A stretch of DNA of 64,000 nucleotides from Beijerinckiaceae bacterium (GCA_947453205.1 CANGFT010000009.1:28409-92408), one strand, 5' to 3'; positions 8,539 through 19,639 are shown, numbered from the stretch's first letter. Notes: a model not told the origin generated them from the sequence alone. Translations and numbers: made by a program.

Positions 8539-9426
8539 TCACCTCATGTCAGTGACGGGAATGACGTCCACGCTCACCGACAGCTTCTGACGTCCCGAGG
8601 CGAAAATGATTCCGTCGAGCGGCGAGACGTCAGCATAATCGCGGCCTATGGCGACGACGATATGGTCGTCGCCAACCATGATCGCGTTGGTTGGGTCCAG
8701 GTCGCGCCAGCCGAATTCAGGCCCGCACCAAATCGTCACCCAGGCATGAGACGCATCCGCGCCCTCGAGGCGCGGCTTGCCGGGTGGCGGAATCGTGCGG
8801 ATATAGCCGCTGACATAGAGCGCCGGCAGGCCCAGGCCCCGCAGGGCGGCGATCATGATATGCGCGAAATCCTGGCACACGCCGCCGCGCTTCTCGAAGG
8901 CATCCGCAAGCGGCGTGGAGACCCCGGTGGCCGAAGGATCGTATTTGAAATCCGCCTTGATGCGCGTCATCAATTCGACGGCGCCTTCGAGAACAGGGCG
9001 GCCAGGCGTGAAGATTTTTTCCGCGTAGCGGGTCGCAGGCGCGTACAGGGGCGTCAGACGGCTGGGATAGAGGCCATTCACAGGCGACATGCCTTCCAGA
9101 CTGGGGAAGGACAGCGCGTCGCGGCGGACCTGTTCCCATGCAGGCGTCAGGACTGGCGCGGGCGGCTCCCTGCGCGTGACCTCCACACGCGCCATCGCGG
9201 CGACCCGCAACTCACGATGCGCGGCGGCGATGCGCAGCACAGCGATGCGATTGTTGAAATAATCGAGGCTCTCCAGCTTCTCGGCCGGCTGGGGCGAAAC
9301 CTCCAGTCCGCTGTCGATGACGCGCTGCCCATCCTGCGCGCGCGGCAGCAGCCGCACGGTGCAGCGGGCGGAAGCCACATGGGAATCGTAGCGGTAGGTG
9401 GTGACGTGACGAATGTCGTAGATCAC
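8539..9426 (-). CDS. Transglutaminase-like cysteine protease/ligase family protein
   Basis: The 295-residue cytoplasmic protein has the bacterial transglutaminase N-terminal domain (residues about 1-85) and a transglutaminase core. The triad is visible as Cys184 (GGVCQDFAH), His227 (SHAWV) and Asp244 (DLDPTN). There is no signal peptide. It is the last gene of a three-gene operon, overlapping the ATP-grasp/alpha-E gene by four bases. Iyer and colleagues (2009) predicted that such transglutaminase-fold proteins act as peptidases or amide-modifying enzymes in a peptide-ligation system with circularly permuted ATP-grasp and alpha-E proteins. The biochemical activity here is unknown. Confidence 0.88.
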   Translation of the reverse strand: MIYDIRHVTTYRYDSHVASARCTVRLLPRAQDGQRVIDSGLEVSPQPAEKLESLDYFNNRIAVLRIAAAHRELRVAAMARVEVTRREPPAPVLTPAWEQVRRDALSFPSLEGMSPVNGLYPSRLTPLYAPATRYAEKIFTPGRPVLEGAVELMTRIKADFKYDPSATGVSTPLADAFEKRGGVCQDFAHIMIAALRGLGLPALYVSGYIRTIPPPGKPRLEGADASHAWVTIWCGPEFGWRDLDPTNAIMVGDDHIVVAIGRDYADVSPLDGIIFASGRQKLSVSVDVIPVTDMR

Positions 9427-11942
9427 GCGAGCCCCTCTGGCCTGCTGGCCTGCGCCGCCTGACCCCCATCAAGAAAATAACGGGCGGCGATGGCTTCAGC
9501 GAGCCCCATGAGGCGCTGCTCGAAGCCGAGGATTTTTTGTGTGTCGAGTTGATCCGCATCCTCGATGGCAAGGTCGGCGCGCAATTTCGTGGCGATGCGG
9601 CGCGGCGTCTCAAGCATCCCGTCTTCGCGCAGCACCGGCAATGCCCCGAGATGTTCGTCCAGCCGCGCGACTTGAAAGCCGACGGAGCGCGGATTGTAGG
9701 GATCGAGCAACGCCATGTCGCGCACCGGCGCGGGAGCCACCCCGACGATGTAGCGTGCGCGGTAAGTGATCTGCGAGTCGATGAGGTCAAGCAGGACATC
9801 AAGCTGTTCAGCGTGGGCGTCCCGATCAGCGAACTGGCGTGCGAAACGACAGGTGTTGATGCCGCGTTCGATGCGCCGTCCCATGTCGAGAAAATTCCAC
9901 CCCGCGACGCGGTTCATGTTCTCGTTCACAAGACCGGAAAGCGCAGCGATCGTGTGCAGCGCCGCCTCGGCCCTTTCGATGATCTCAGGTTCGGAGGCGC
10001 CGCCGAACTCCTCTGCGGTGAGACGCGTCTCCAGCCTGCCGACGAGTTGCCAGGCGTCCTGTGAAAGGCGTTCGCGAATGACCGAAGCTGCGCGCCGCGC
10101 TGCGCGGGCGATGGAGAGCGCGGATCCATAGGCCTCTTCGCTGCGCAGGGCGGCGGCGATGCTGAAGCCCCTCAGTTCGTCGGCGCCTGGAGGCGCGGCG
10201 CCCCAGGCGGCGAGGATGCGTTGCAGTCTCTCGATGCTTTGACGCCCACCGTGAGCGGGCATGTCAGCATCCATGATGCGGCCGCAGAGCGTGCGGACAA
10301 GCCGCAGGGTGGCCTCCGCGCGCTCGAGGTAACGGCCGAACCAGAAGAGGTTGTCCGCCGCGCGGCTCGGCAGGTTGCCCAGAAGACGCACGATCTTCAC
10401 ATTGTCAGCGGTCGGCAGCAGCGTCGATATTTCGACCGGCTTCTCGCCGATGACCCAGGCGTCGGCCGATTGCGCGCCCTCGCCCATATTGACTGCGCGC
10501 ACATCGCTGCGGCCGGAGACGCGGCAGAACCCGCCCGGCATGACGCGCCAGCCATCCGGCGTCGCGGCCGCATAGACGCGCAAGGAGAACGGGCGCGGCG
10601 CGAGCGCGCCGCCGCTCCATACTGGCGTCGTGGACAGACGCACCACCTCTTGACCCGCGAAGTCCATGCCCCGCTCGTGAATGGCGCTGATCAGCGCCTT
10701 GCGCTCAGCAGCGCCAAGGTCGCTTCCCAGAACGTCGCGTGCGCCGCCCAACCCCGGCACGGTCTCTGAAAAGGCGCCGCTGATGGTCATCTCGTCGAAT
10801 TGATCGAGAACGAGTTTCCGCTCCTGCTCCTGCCCGCACCACCATGTTGCGATATTGGGCAGACGCAAGTCTTCGCCCAGCACCCGACGCGCCAGCGCAG
10901 GAAGAAACGCGAGCAAGGCGCGGGACTCGATGAGGCCTGCCCCTGGCATATTGGCCACCACCACTTCGCCTCGGCGGATCGCCTCCAGCATGCCGGGGAC
11001 GCCAAGTTGAGAGGCGGCGTTCAATTCCAGAGGATCGCACCAGTCGGCGTCGATTCTGCGCCATATGACATCAGCGCGCTTGAGGCCTGCGATCGTGCGC
11101 ACATGCAGGCGCCCCTCGCTCATCACGAGGTCTTCGCCCTCAACCAGCAACATGCCAAGATAGCGTGCGAGATAGGCCTGCTCGAAATAGGTCTCGCTCC
11201 AGGCGCCGGGCGTCAGCAGGCAGATTCGCGGCTCGCTGCGCAGCGCCGCTTGTGCGAGGCCGGTGCGGAAATCCCGGAAGAAAGGCGCAAGACGCTCCAC
11301 GTTCATGTCGCGGTAAAGACCGGCGAACGCGCGCGACAGGACGAGCCGGTTCTCCAAAGCATAGCCTGCGCCCGAGGGGGCCTGCGCACGGTCGCCGAGC
11401 ACCCACCAGCGCCCGTCCGGCCCGCGGCCGATGTCAGCGGCGTAAAGGCGGATCCAGCGGCCGCCCGGCGGCTTCACGCCGCGCATGGCCCGCACGAAAT
11501 CTGGGGAGCCCGCGATCGCGGCCGCAGGCAAGGCGCCTTCGGCGATGAGTTTTGCGGGCCCGTAGACGTCGGAAAGGATGCGCTCCAGCAGGTCGACACG
11601 CTGCTCGATGCCTGCGCGAATCTCGTTCCAATCCGTTTCCGACACCAGAAGGGGCATGTGGCTCAGGGGCCAGCTGCGCTCGCGGGCCTCCCCATGCACC
11701 CGATAGGATATGCCCATCTCGCGAATGCGGCGGTCGGCGGCGGCGAAACGTTGTTCGATCTCGCTGGGCTCAAGGCGCGCCAGCGCGCTAAGCAGCTTCA
11801 TCCAGTGCGGACGCGGCGCCCCGGCCGGGTCCAGGAACTCGTCCAGAACGCCCGGCAGCGGCGCATAGTCGCCGGTCCATGCCTCGATGCGGCGCTGCGC
11901 TCCAGCGTCGTTGCGGCGGAGACTTGCGCGCTCACCAGCCAA
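9423..11942 (-). CDS. Circularly permuted ATP-grasp (type 2) fused to alpha-E domain
   Basis: An 839-residue fusion. Residues about 60-480 match the circularly permuted type 2 ATP-grasp family (COG2308), including [23 protein letters not shown] about 177-199 and the loop [14 protein letters not shown] about 325. Residues about 515-820 form the alpha-helical alpha-E domain (COG2307), starting near [20 protein letters not shown]. In many genomes these are separate neighbouring genes; here they are one polypeptide. ATP-grasp ligases make amide bonds through acyl phosphates. The family is predicted, not proven, to attach amino acids or peptides to an unknown target. It overlaps the genes on both sides, so the three are certainly one transcription unit. 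Confidence 0.9.
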   Translation of the reverse strand: MAGERASLRRNDAGAQRRIEAWTGDYAPLPGVLDEFLDPAGAPRPHWMKLLSALARLEPSEIEQRFAAADRRIREMGISYRVHGEARERSWPLSHMPLLVSETDWNEIRAGIEQRVDLLERILSDVYGPAKLIAEGALPAAAIAGSPDFVRAMRGVKPPGGRWIRLYAADIGRGPDGRWWVLGDRAQAPSGAGYALENRLVLSRAFAGLYRDMNVERLAPFFRDFRTGLAQAALRSEPRICLLTPGAWSETYFEQAYLARYLGMLLVEGEDLVMSEGRLHVRTIAGLKRADVIWRRIDADWCDPLELNAASQLGVPGMLEAIRRGEVVVANMPGAGLIESRALLAFLPALARRVLGEDLRLPNIATWWCGQEQERKLVLDQFDEMTISGAFSETVPGLGGARDVLGSDLGAAERKALISAIHERGMDFAGQEVVRLSTTPVWSGGALAPRPFSLRVYAAATPDGWRVMPGGFCRVSGRSDVRAVNMGEGAQSADAWVIGEKPVEISTLLPTADNVKIVRLLGNLPSRAADNLFWFGRYLERAEATLRLVRTLCGRIMDADMPAHGGRQSIERLQRILAAWGAAPPGADELRGFSIAAALRSEEAYGSALSIARAARRAASVIRERLSQDAWQLVGRLETRLTAEEFGGASEPEIIERAEAALHTIAALSGLVNENMNRVAGWNFLDMGRRIERGINTCRFARQFADRDAHAEQLDVLLDLIDSQITYRARYIVGVAPAPVRDMALLDPYNPRSVGFQVARLDEHLGALPVLREDGMLETPRRIATKLRADLAIEDADQLDTQKILGFEQRLMGLAEAIAARYFLDGGQAAQASRPEGLA

Positions 11943-14900
11943 GGGGCCTCCTGAGATCTAGGGTCAACGGAAACTCGCTTGTCGACTCCTCGCGCGGGGC
12001 CGACACGACGCCCGGAGTATGACCGTGATCCTGAAAACGCGCCAGTCGGCGGGCTTCAGCCTCATAGGAATTGACTGGAAATGAGTCGTAGTTGCGCCCG
12101 CCGGGATGGGCGACATGATAGACGCATCCCCCCAAAGACTGGGAGGTCCAGGCGTCAATGATGTCGAAGGTGAGCGGAGCGTGGATCGGAATTGTGGGAT
12201 GCATGCCCGAGGCTGGCTGCCAGGCCTTGAAGCGCACGCCGGCGACCGCTTCACCGTTGACGCCTGTGCTTGTCATGGGAAGGCGCCGACCATTGCAGGA
12301 GATCACATGGCGTCCCGGCGTGAAGCCGTTCACCTTGATCTGGAGCCGCTCGACCGAGGAATCGACATAGCGCACGGTGCCGCCCACGGCGCCTTCCTCG
12401 CCCAGAACATGCCATGGCTCGAGCGCCTGGCGCACCTCAAGCTTCACGCCGCCATGTTCGACGAAGCCATAGGCGGGGAAACGGAACTCAAGCTGGGCGC
12501 GGAACCACTCGGGGTCAAAATCATAGCCTGCGCGCCGCAGATCATCGAGCACATCGGTGAAATCCGCCCACACGAAATGGGGCAGCATGAACTTGTCGTG
12601 CAGCGCCGTGCCCCAGCGCACCAGGCCGCCGTTCTGCGGCGCCCGCCAGAACCAGGCGATGAGCGCGCGCAGAAGAAGTTGCTGCGCGAGGCTCATGCGC
12701 GCATCCGGCGGCATTTCAAAGGAGCGGAACTCAATCAGCCCGAGCCGTCCCGTAGGCCCATCGGGCGAGTAAAGCTTGTCAATGCAGATCTCGGCGCGGT
12801 GCGTGTTGCCGCTGACGTCCACCAGAAGGTTGCGGAACAGGCGGTCGACAAGCCAGGGCGGCGTCCAGCCAGCCTGATCTGGGTCGGGCACATTTGCGAG
12901 CGCGATCTCCAGTTCATAAAGCGCATCATGCCGGGCCTCGTCGATGCGGGGCGACTGGCTCGTCGGCCCGATGAAAAGGCCTGAAAAGAGATAGGACAGG
13001 GATGGATGGCGCTGCCAGTAGAGCACAAGGCTCTTGAGCAGGTCTGGCCGGCGCAGAAACGGCGACTGCGATGGGTCCGCGCCGCCAAGCACCACATGGT
13101 TGCCGCCCCCCGTGCCGGTGTGACGGCCATCGACCATGAATTTGTCGGCGCCAAGCCGGGTGAAGCGCGCCAGCTCGTAGAGTTTCGTGGTCGTCTCAAC
13201 GGCCTCACGCCATGAGGCGGCGGGATGCACATTGACCTCGATCACGCCGGGATCTGGGGTGACTTTGATGACCCCAAGCCGCGGATCCCAAGGCGGCGGA
13301 TAGCCCTCGATCTGCAAGGGCAGTCCCGTGTCCCGCGCTGTCTGCTCGATGGCGGCGACAAGCTCAAGATAATCGTCGAGCGTCGAGACCGGCGGCATGA
13401 AAACACATAGAACGCCATCGCGCGGCTCTATCGTGATCGCTGTGCGGACGGATCCGGCCATCGCCGTCTGCCCGAAAACCGTCTGCTTATGACCGGGCTC
13501 CAGCGCGTAGAGCATCTGCATCTTCTGCGGGTCAGGCAGCGGTCCGCGTTCTTCCAGCGGATCTTGCGGATGGATGTAGGGATAAGCCGATGGCGGGATC
13601 CATGGCAGCGAGTTCATCGGCAGGCGAAAGCCCACAGGCGAATCGCCGGGCACGAGAAACAACCGTCCGCGCCGAAGCGCCCACTTCTCGCTGATCCAGC
13701 GCGGGGCGGCGAGCGCGTTCCATCGCTGCACTGGCAGCACGAAGCCGCAGGGTTCGGCGAGCCCCCGCTCGAAGGTGCGGACGATCCGCGCGCGCTCCTC
13801 GCGATCTTCAAGTTTCGGATCGGTCACATCGACATTGTCGGGCAACTGGCCTTCCCTGACGAGCCAGTGCGCCACGTCCTCATAGGCTGGAATGACATGC
13901 TCCGCGCCGACGCCAAGCCTGTCGGCGATGTCGCAGGCGAGGCGTTCGGCGGCCTCGCGCGTCGCGCCGACCGCGCCATGAGGGCGGGCGATCAGATCCG
14001 GATTGGTCCAGATCGGCTGGCCGTCCTTGCGCCAATAGAGAGCGAAAGCCCATCGCGGCAAGCTTTCCCCCGGATACCATTTGCCTTGCCCATAGTGCAG
14101 GAAACCACCGGGCCCGAAGGTGTCGCGCAAACGACGGATCAATTCATCGGCATGGCCGCGCTTGGTCGGACCCACGGCCTCGGTGTTCCATTCCGGCGAC
14201 TGGAAATCATCGACCGACACGAAGGTGGGCTCGCCGCCCATCGTCAGGCGGACGTCTTGAGCGATCAGGTCGCGGTCGACCATTTCACCGAGCGCATCAA
14301 GATTCGCCCATGACTCATCTGAGAAAGGCGCAGTGATGCGCGGCGCCTCGCGTATGCGCGTCACCTGCATCTCGAAAGCGAATTCGACCTCCGCCTTGTC
14401 CACCGCGCCTGAAATCGGCGCCGCCGAACGATAATGCGGCGTCGCGCAAAGCGGGATATGCCCCTCGCCGCAAAAGAGGCCCGACGTCGCGTCGAGGCCG
14501 ACCCAGCCCGCTCCGGGCAGATAGACCTCAGCCCAGGCATGCAGATCCGTGAAGTCCTGATCCGTGCCCTTTGGGCCATCGATCGGATCGAGATCCGCCT
14601 TGAGCTGGATGAGATAGCCCGACACGAACCGCGCGGCGAGGCCCAGATTGCGCAAGACCTGCACGAGCAACCAGGCGGAGTCTCTGCAGGAGCCCGACGA
14701 ACGCGAGAGCGTCTCCTCCGGATCCATGACGCCTGGCTCCATGCGGATCACATAGCCGATCTCGCGTTGAAGCCGCGCATTCAGATCAACCAGAAAATCA
14801 ACGGTGCGAAGCGAGGAGCTTGGAAGAGAACCGATGAAGGCTTGCTGGAGAGGCCCCGGCTTCTCCACAGCGCGATAGGCGGCCAGCTCGACGGCCAGAT

Positions 14901-15225
14901 CCGCTGAATATTCGAAGGGAAAGCGCTCCGCATAGGGCTCGATGAAAAAGTCGAACGGATTGACCACGGCCATCTCGGCCTTCAGGTCGATCTCTACGCG
15001 GAACTCCTTCGTCTCCTCCGGGAAGACGTAACGCGCCAACCAGTTTCCGTGGGGATCCTGCTGCCAGTTGACGAAATGGGTGGAGGGAATGACCTTCAGC
15101 GAATAGCTGGTGACCTGGGTGCGGCTGTGGGGCGCAGGGCGCAACCGGATGACCTGAGGCCCCAGAGTCACCAGACGATCGTATTTATAATGCGTGACAT
15201 GGTGGAGGGCGACAGCGATCGACAT
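11932..15225 (-). CDS. Transglutaminase fused to DUF2126 (circularly permuted glutamine-synthetase-like ligase)
   Basis: First gene of the operon, 1097 residues from ATG 15225 ([17 protein letters not shown], the usual start of the transglutaminase N-domain); the open frame reaches 15276. The transglutaminase triad is Cys180 (SGSCRDSAW), His229 (DLHAWAEV) and Asp245 (GLDATSG). From about residue 340 ([12 protein letters not shown]) to the end is DUF2126 (COG4196), which Iyer and colleagues interpreted as a circularly permuted glutamine-synthetase-like amidoligase. One protein would thus carry both a potential amide-cleaving or transferring domain and a ligase. It overlaps the ATP-grasp gene by 11 bases. 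The NTN-hydrolase peptidase often found with this set is not in the window. Confidence 0.9.
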   Translation of the reverse strand: MSIAVALHHVTHYKYDRLVTLGPQVIRLRPAPHSRTQVTSYSLKVIPSTHFVNWQQDPHGNWLARYVFPEETKEFRVEIDLKAEMAVVNPFDFFIEPYAERFPFEYSADLAVELAAYRAVEKPGPLQQAFIGSLPSSSLRTVDFLVDLNARLQREIGYVIRMEPGVMDPEETLSRSSGSCRDSAWLLVQVLRNLGLAARFVSGYLIQLKADLDPIDGPKGTDQDFTDLHAWAEVYLPGAGWVGLDATSGLFCGEGHIPLCATPHYRSAAPISGAVDKAEVEFAFEMQVTRIREAPRITAPFSDESWANLDALGEMVDRDLIAQDVRLTMGGEPTFVSVDDFQSPEWNTEAVGPTKRGHADELIRRLRDTFGPGGFLHYGQGKWYPGESLPRWAFALYWRKDGQPIWTNPDLIARPHGAVGATREAAERLACDIADRLGVGAEHVIPAYEDVAHWLVREGQLPDNVDVTDPKLEDREERARIVRTFERGLAEPCGFVLPVQRWNALAAPRWISEKWALRRGRLFLVPGDSPVGFRLPMNSLPWIPPSAYPYIHPQDPLEERGPLPDPQKMQMLYALEPGHKQTVFGQTAMAGSVRTAITIEPRDGVLCVFMPPVSTLDDYLELVAAIEQTARDTGLPLQIEGYPPPWDPRLGVIKVTPDPGVIEVNVHPAASWREAVETTTKLYELARFTRLGADKFMVDGRHTGTGGGNHVVLGGADPSQSPFLRRPDLLKSLVLYWQRHPSLSYLFSGLFIGPTSQSPRIDEARHDALYELEIALANVPDPDQAGWTPPWLVDRLFRNLLVDVSGNTHRAEICIDKLYSPDGPTGRLGLIEFRSFEMPPDARMSLAQQLLLRALIAWFWRAPQNGGLVRWGTALHDKFMLPHFVWADFTDVLDDLRRAGYDFDPEWFRAQLEFRFPAYGFVEHGGVKLEVRQALEPWHVLGEEGAVGGTVRYVDSSVERLQIKVNGFTPGRHVISCNGRRLPMTSTGVNGEAVAGVRFKAWQPASGMHPTIPIHAPLTFDIIDAWTSQSLGGCVYHVAHPGGRNYDSFPVNSYEAEARRLARFQDHGHTPGVVSAPREESTSEFPLTLDLRRPLGW

Positions 15226-15544
15226 ACCGGCATTCTCTCTGACGCGGCGACGCTTCGTGGGATCACGGCTCCGCAAGGTTCATGTCGAGGCAATCACGAA
15301 TGATGCCAACCCCGATGTCGGCCTGAGGAGAGCGGCGCCCCCTGAGAAAACAGGCGTCTTTGATGGAATCGACGGGTCAGGCGCAGGCAAGCGAAGCACC
15401 GGACCAGGATGGCCTCTTCATGAAATCACGATTCTGCGCAGATCGGAGGCGCCCTGACAATAGGCAGGCGCCCGCAAAGTAAGCAACCATTCCCGGAAGA
15501 TGAGACTCTTTCAAACATCTGATCCGATCAAGACTACGCCAGCA
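15226..15544. other. Intergenic, possible 3' hairpin of the permease gene
   Basis: This stretch of 319 bases lies upstream of the DUF2126 gene and downstream of the iron-type permease gene, both on the minus strand. Two copies of GGCGCC (15448-15453 and 15467-15472) could pair as a six-base stem, but no T run follows. A promoter for the three-gene ligase operon should lie in the part nearest 15226. No gene is supported. Confidence 0.4.
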
Positions 15545-17296
15545 TCAACCGATGGGCGTCTGCGTTCTGCGGGCGACCAGATAGAACGATACGCTGAAAA
15601 CCGTCATGATCGCGGTCCAGATGCAGCCGAGCGCCGCAACCTCGCCGATCGCTCCATTCTGCCAGAGTTCAAAGAGGGAGACGGCGACGACATGGCTGTC
15701 CGGGCCGACGAGCAGCAGGATCAGCGCCATGGCCCGCACCGCCAGCAAGAAGACGAAAAGCCAGCATGACACAAGCGCAGGCGCGATCAGCGGAACGATG
15801 ACCCGCAGGAAGATCACCCAGCCGCGCGCCCCCGAGAGCGCCGCCGCCTCCTCTAGCTCCGGATGGATCTGCATGACGCCGATCTGCCCGTAGCGGAGGC
15901 CATAGGGAAGGAAGGCGACGGAAGATACGATGGCCAGCGATGTCAGGCTGCCATAAAGAGCCCCCGAATGCACGAAGATCTCGAGGAAGGCGAGGCTCAG
16001 CACGATTGCGGGAAAAACAAGCGGCATGGCGGCGAGCGTATCGATCAGCCAGCTTCCAGGGCGCCGCCGTGCAAGGCACCAGCCCGCCACACCCGAAAGC
16101 ACGCTGACCACCGTCGCAGTCACGACGCCGAGCAGCAGCGTGTTGAAGATTGTCTCGCGGAACGAGGGGGAGTTGATGACCTTGACGAAATTTACAGAGG
16201 TGACCTTGCCCAGCGCCGCCAGATTGAACGGCTCGTAATAGGGCAGAAGCGCGGCCCAGATGATGTTTGACAGCGGGATCGCGATGACCACTGCCGGAAT
16301 GATCACGATCAACAGTCCGGCGACCGGGCGCAAGGGACCAAGCGCGATGACCCGCGGCCGAAAGCCCTTGCCCGTGACGGTGCGAAAACGATGGGCGTTG
16401 CGGACCATCCTGTCATAAAGCCGCAGCAGCACCGTCATGATGACAAGCAGGATCACGCCGAAGGCGGCGGCCTCACCGATATTGGGGGGCATATCAAGAT
16501 GCAGGCTCTGGAAGATGGTGCTTGTAAGGACCCGCGCCGAGCCTGGTATGCCCACAAGGGCGGGCACTTCGAAACTCTCGGAGGCCCTTATGAAGACGAT
16601 CATCGCAAAAGCCAGCAGCGCCGGCCCCGCCATGCCCAGAGTGACGCGCCGCAGGGTCGTGAGCGTGCTGGCGCCGCTCATGATGGAGGCTTCCTCGAAG
16701 GAGGCGTCAGAATTGCGGAACACAGAGGTCAGCATGAGGAAGGCCAGGGGCGACCAGATCATGCCCTCGACAAAGATCATGCCGGGAATGGAATAGATGT
16801 TGACCGGCGCCACAGCCGCATCCAGCAGCGGCTTCAGCAGGGCGTTGACGGGGCCGCTCTTGCCGAGAAAGAGCAGCCAGCCGCCAATATAGAGCACATA
16901 GGGCACACCGAGCGAAATCATGGACGCGAACCAAAGCCAGTTGCGCCAGGGCGCATCCGTTCTTTCTGCGAGCCAAGCCTGCGTCGCGCCGACGACAAGG
17001 GCGAACAGGGCCGAACCCCCGGAATAAATGGCGCTGTTCAGGACGAGCGTAGACAGCTTGCCGCTCGCCATGATCGCTTGGAAATGGTCGAGGGTGAGCG
17101 CGCCATAGCTCCCGTCGAGTTCAAACTCGTGAACGCTCGCCAGAATCAGAAACAAAAAAGGAGGCAGAACCGCGAGGGCGAGGAGCCCGACGAGGGCAAT
17201 CACCAGCCACGGCAGCTCGGCTGTGTCGAACCGCTTGACACGGTCCAGCCTGTCCGGCTGCGCCACCACTTTTGCGTCTGATCCCGCGATCTGCAT
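15545..17296 (-). CDS. ABC transporter permease, iron(III)-type, two fused membrane domains
   Basis: The 583-residue inner-membrane protein has about twelve hydrophobic spans in two halves. Each half carries a permease EAA loop: FEEASIMSGA near residue 210 and LEEAAALSGA near residue 486. This two-domain layout is typical of Fe(III)/2-aminoethylphosphonate/putrescine-type permeases (FbpB/AfuB-like). It starts five bases after the receptor gene, so the two are co-transcribed. No ATPase gene follows; the next genes belong to another system. Confidence 0.88.
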   Translation of the reverse strand: MQIAGSDAKVVAQPDRLDRVKRFDTAELPWLVIALVGLLALAVLPPFLFLILASVHEFELDGSYGALTLDHFQAIMASGKLSTLVLNSAIYSGGSALFALVVGATQAWLAERTDAPWRNWLWFASMISLGVPYVLYIGGWLLFLGKSGPVNALLKPLLDAAVAPVNIYSIPGMIFVEGMIWSPLAFLMLTSVFRNSDASFEEASIMSGASTLTTLRRVTLGMAGPALLAFAMIVFIRASESFEVPALVGIPGSARVLTSTIFQSLHLDMPPNIGEAAAFGVILLVIMTVLLRLYDRMVRNAHRFRTVTGKGFRPRVIALGPLRPVAGLLIVIIPAVVIAIPLSNIIWAALLPYYEPFNLAALGKVTSVNFVKVINSPSFRETIFNTLLLGVVTATVVSVLSGVAGWCLARRRPGSWLIDTLAAMPLVFPAIVLSLAFLEIFVHSGALYGSLTSLAIVSSVAFLPYGLRYGQIGVMQIHPELEEAAALSGARGWVIFLRVIVPLIAPALVSCWLFVFLLAVRAMALILLLVGPDSHVVAVSLFELWQNGAIGEVAALGCIWTAIMTVFSVSFYLVARRTQTPIG

Positions 17297-17301
17297 CGGC
17301 T

Positions 17302-18393
17302 CTACTTCACGAAGAGCCGTTCATAGATCTCGCGGGACTTCTTCACGTCGGCTGCAAAACGCGCGGGCGTTATGAAATTCTCTTTCATACCGAGTTTGCG
17401 CGGAACCACGGCGTCGAGATCCGGGTTGGCGGGAACATCCGGGCGGGCCGGGAAATAGTCTGCGCCCTGCAGCTTCGATTGGCCTTCCTTCGACAGCAGA
17501 AAATCAATGAAGAGCATTGCGCCATGGGGGTGCGGGGCGCTGCGCGGAAGCATCACGGAGCTCGCCATGGTGATGATGGGATCCCAGGGGATCGAGGCGA
17601 CCGGCGCCCCCTTGCGTGCGCTGATGATGGGATGATGGAGGAAGGCGTCGAGGCAGATAGCGTATTCACCAGCCATCACCTGATCGACCACGGTGCGGTT
17701 GGCAGAGGGAACATTGACGATATTTTGTTGGGAAAGCTTCTCCAGATAGGCCTCAGCCTTCGCCTCGCCCATGAAGTTGCGCACGCCGATGACAAAAAGC
17801 ACGCCGCCGAAGATGTTGCCGGACCAGACGAGCTTGTTCTTCCATTTTGGGTCCAGCACATCTTCAAAGCTGCGCGGGGCTTCGGCTGGCTTGACCAGAT
17901 TGGTGTTGTGGCAGGCGCCGATATAGCTCATGCGCGTGGGAGCCCAGTAGTTTTCGGAATCGCGGCGCTCCGGCGCATAGGCTTCGAGTTCGGGCGACCA
18001 GAACTGCTGGTTGAGATTGGCGGCTCGAACAGAGGTTTCGATGCCCGTGCTCTCCACCACATCTCCCACCCGGCGGTTGGCGCGCGCCTCCGCAGATATT
18101 TTCTGAAGCTGCTGGGGAGGATCTTCACGAACATATTGGGGCTTCATGAAGGGATATCTGGCCTGAAACCCATCGAGCAGGGGGCGCAGGGCCTGATCCA
18201 CGATCATGGAGGAATAGACCGTGAGTTGGCCGCCTTCCTTTTGCGCGCCGTCCACCAGACGTTGCTGTCTGTCCGGGCCCTTATACATGGCGATCTCATC
18301 AACGCCTTGCGCGCTTGCGGCAGATGCATGCGCGAGCATGGCGATCGCCACCAGGCGACATGTCCTTTGCAGAACCCGGTTCATGACACTCAT
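17302..18393 (-). CDS. ABC transporter substrate-binding protein, iron(III)/PotD-like
   Basis: Periplasmic receptor for the downstream permease, 363 residues from ATG 18393, which has GGGAGGG six bases upstream; the frame is open to 18441. The signal peptide covers about residues 1-28 (ends ASAASAQG). The mature protein shows the class features of extracellular solute-binding family 1: LTVYSS near the N-terminus, then GDVVE and KNKLVWSG. The ligand could be Fe(III) or an organic compound; iron-binding tyrosine pairs cannot be assigned with confidence by eye. Confidence 0.85.
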   Translation of the reverse strand: MSVMNRVLQRTCRLVAIAMLAHASAASAQGVDEIAMYKGPDRQQRLVDGAQKEGGQLTVYSSMIVDQALRPLLDGFQARYPFMKPQYVREDPPQQLQKISAEARANRRVGDVVESTGIETSVRAANLNQQFWSPELEAYAPERRDSENYWAPTRMSYIGACHNTNLVKPAEAPRSFEDVLDPKWKNKLVWSGNIFGGVLFVIGVRNFMGEAKAEAYLEKLSQQNIVNVPSANRTVVDQVMAGEYAICLDAFLHHPIISARKGAPVASIPWDPIITMASSVMLPRSAPHPHGAMLFIDFLLSKEGQSKLQGADYFPARPDVPANPDLDAVVPRKLGMKENFITPARFAADVKKSREIYERLFVK

Positions 18394-18474
18394 CGGCGCC
18401 CTCCCTTGCGGCATCTTCGGCCGCTGTATTTTATCAATCATAGCGCATCCAGCGACGCGCGAAAAGATTCGCGG

Positions 18475-19638
18475 TCACACGACGCGCGCGGCGTTGAGGA
18501 CCGAATCGTTATCGGCGCCCAGATCCGGAGCGCTGGTCACATGACGTGCAGGCGTGTCGCTGAAGCGCACGGGATTGGCGACCACGCTCACCGAGCCGCG
18601 TCGGGGATGGGGAAGCGAGACCTTGAGGCCGAGAGCCTCGACCTGGGGGTCAGCAAAGACTTCTTCCAGCGAATTGATCGGCGCGCTCGGCACGTCCTTC
18701 GCGCCCAGAAGCGCAAGCCATTCGCCGCGCGGGCGCGTGGCGAAACGCTCCTGCAGGGCCGCCGAAAGCGCATCATAGTTGTCGACACGCGCCGGGCGGG
18801 TGGCGAAGCGCGGGTCTTGCCCGAGAGCCTCCAGTCCGCTGGCTGAGAGCAGGCCCGTCCAGAATTTCGGAGGTGACGAAAGGTGGACGACGAACGGCAG
18901 GCCGTCCGAGCCTGTGAAGGCGAAGACCTGGGCGCGCTGGCAGCGCGAGGCGCGGCTCGGCAAGCGCTGATCCTCGAAATAGGTCGCCGAATTTTCTCCC
19001 ATGAAGGCGAGCGTCGCCTGCAGCAGGGATGTCTCGACCCTCTGGCCGCGTCCCGTGCGCTGACGCGCTTGCAGCGCCGCGAGCACCCCATAGGCGGCGA
19101 AAGTCCCGGCAAGATGGTCTGACAAAGAGACGCCCATGGGTTGAGGGGCCTTGCGGTCCGTCAGCACGCCAAGGAGGCCTGACATGGCCTGCCCCACCGT
19201 GTCATAGCCAGGCCTGTCCTTATAAGGCCCCTCGCCGCCAAAGCCCGTGATCGAGCAATAGATGAGGCCGGGGTTTTCAGCTGCGAGCGTTTCGTAGCCA
19301 AGTCCAAGCGCATCCATCACGCCTGAGCGGAAGTTCTCGATGATGACATCCGCGCTGCGTGCGAGGCGCCGCGCCGCCTCAAGATCGTCAGGCGCCTTCA
19401 GGTTCAGGGTGACGCTCCGCTTGTTGCGGTTCATCGCCCCGAAGGTTCCATTGTAGTCGCGCCGACCCCAATCCCGAAAGGGATCGCCTCCGTCGGGATT
19501 TTCGATCTTGATCACATCCGCGCCGAGGTCAGCAAGCAGCATTCCCGCAAAAGGACCGCTCACATAACTCGCAAATTCCAGCACCTGCACGCCCTCAAGC
19601 GCGCCGACTGGAGCCCCCTCGCCTTTTGCGTCCGTCAT
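18475..19638 (-). CDS. CaiB/BaiF family (family III) CoA-transferase
   Basis: The 387-residue protein transfers CoA between carboxylic acids. Family landmarks are VLEFASYVSGPFAGMLLADLGADVIKIE (about 20-46), NRNKRSVTLNL (70-80), and the catalytic aspartate Asp174 in VSLSDHLAGTF, matching Asp169 of formyl-CoA transferase. It is the distal gene of a minus-strand operon with a DUF35 protein, a thiolase-like protein and two flavin oxygenases, and starts one base after the DUF35 stop codon. It probably activates the pathway acid as a CoA thioester; the donor and acceptor are unknown. Confidence 0.92.
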   Translation of the reverse strand: MTDAKGEGAPVGALEGVQVLEFASYVSGPFAGMLLADLGADVIKIENPDGGDPFRDWGRRDYNGTFGAMNRNKRSVTLNLKAPDDLEAARRLARSADVIIENFRSGVMDALGLGYETLAAENPGLIYCSITGFGGEGPYKDRPGYDTVGQAMSGLLGVLTDRKAPQPMGVSLSDHLAGTFAAYGVLAALQARQRTGRGQRVETSLLQATLAFMGENSATYFEDQRLPSRASRCQRAQVFAFTGSDGLPFVVHLSSPPKFWTGLLSASGLEALGQDPRFATRPARVDNYDALSAALQERFATRPRGEWLALLGAKDVPSAPINSLEEVFADPQVEALGLKVSLPHPRRGSVSVVANPVRFSDTPARHVTSAPDLGADNDSVLNAARVV

Positions 19639-19639
19639 G

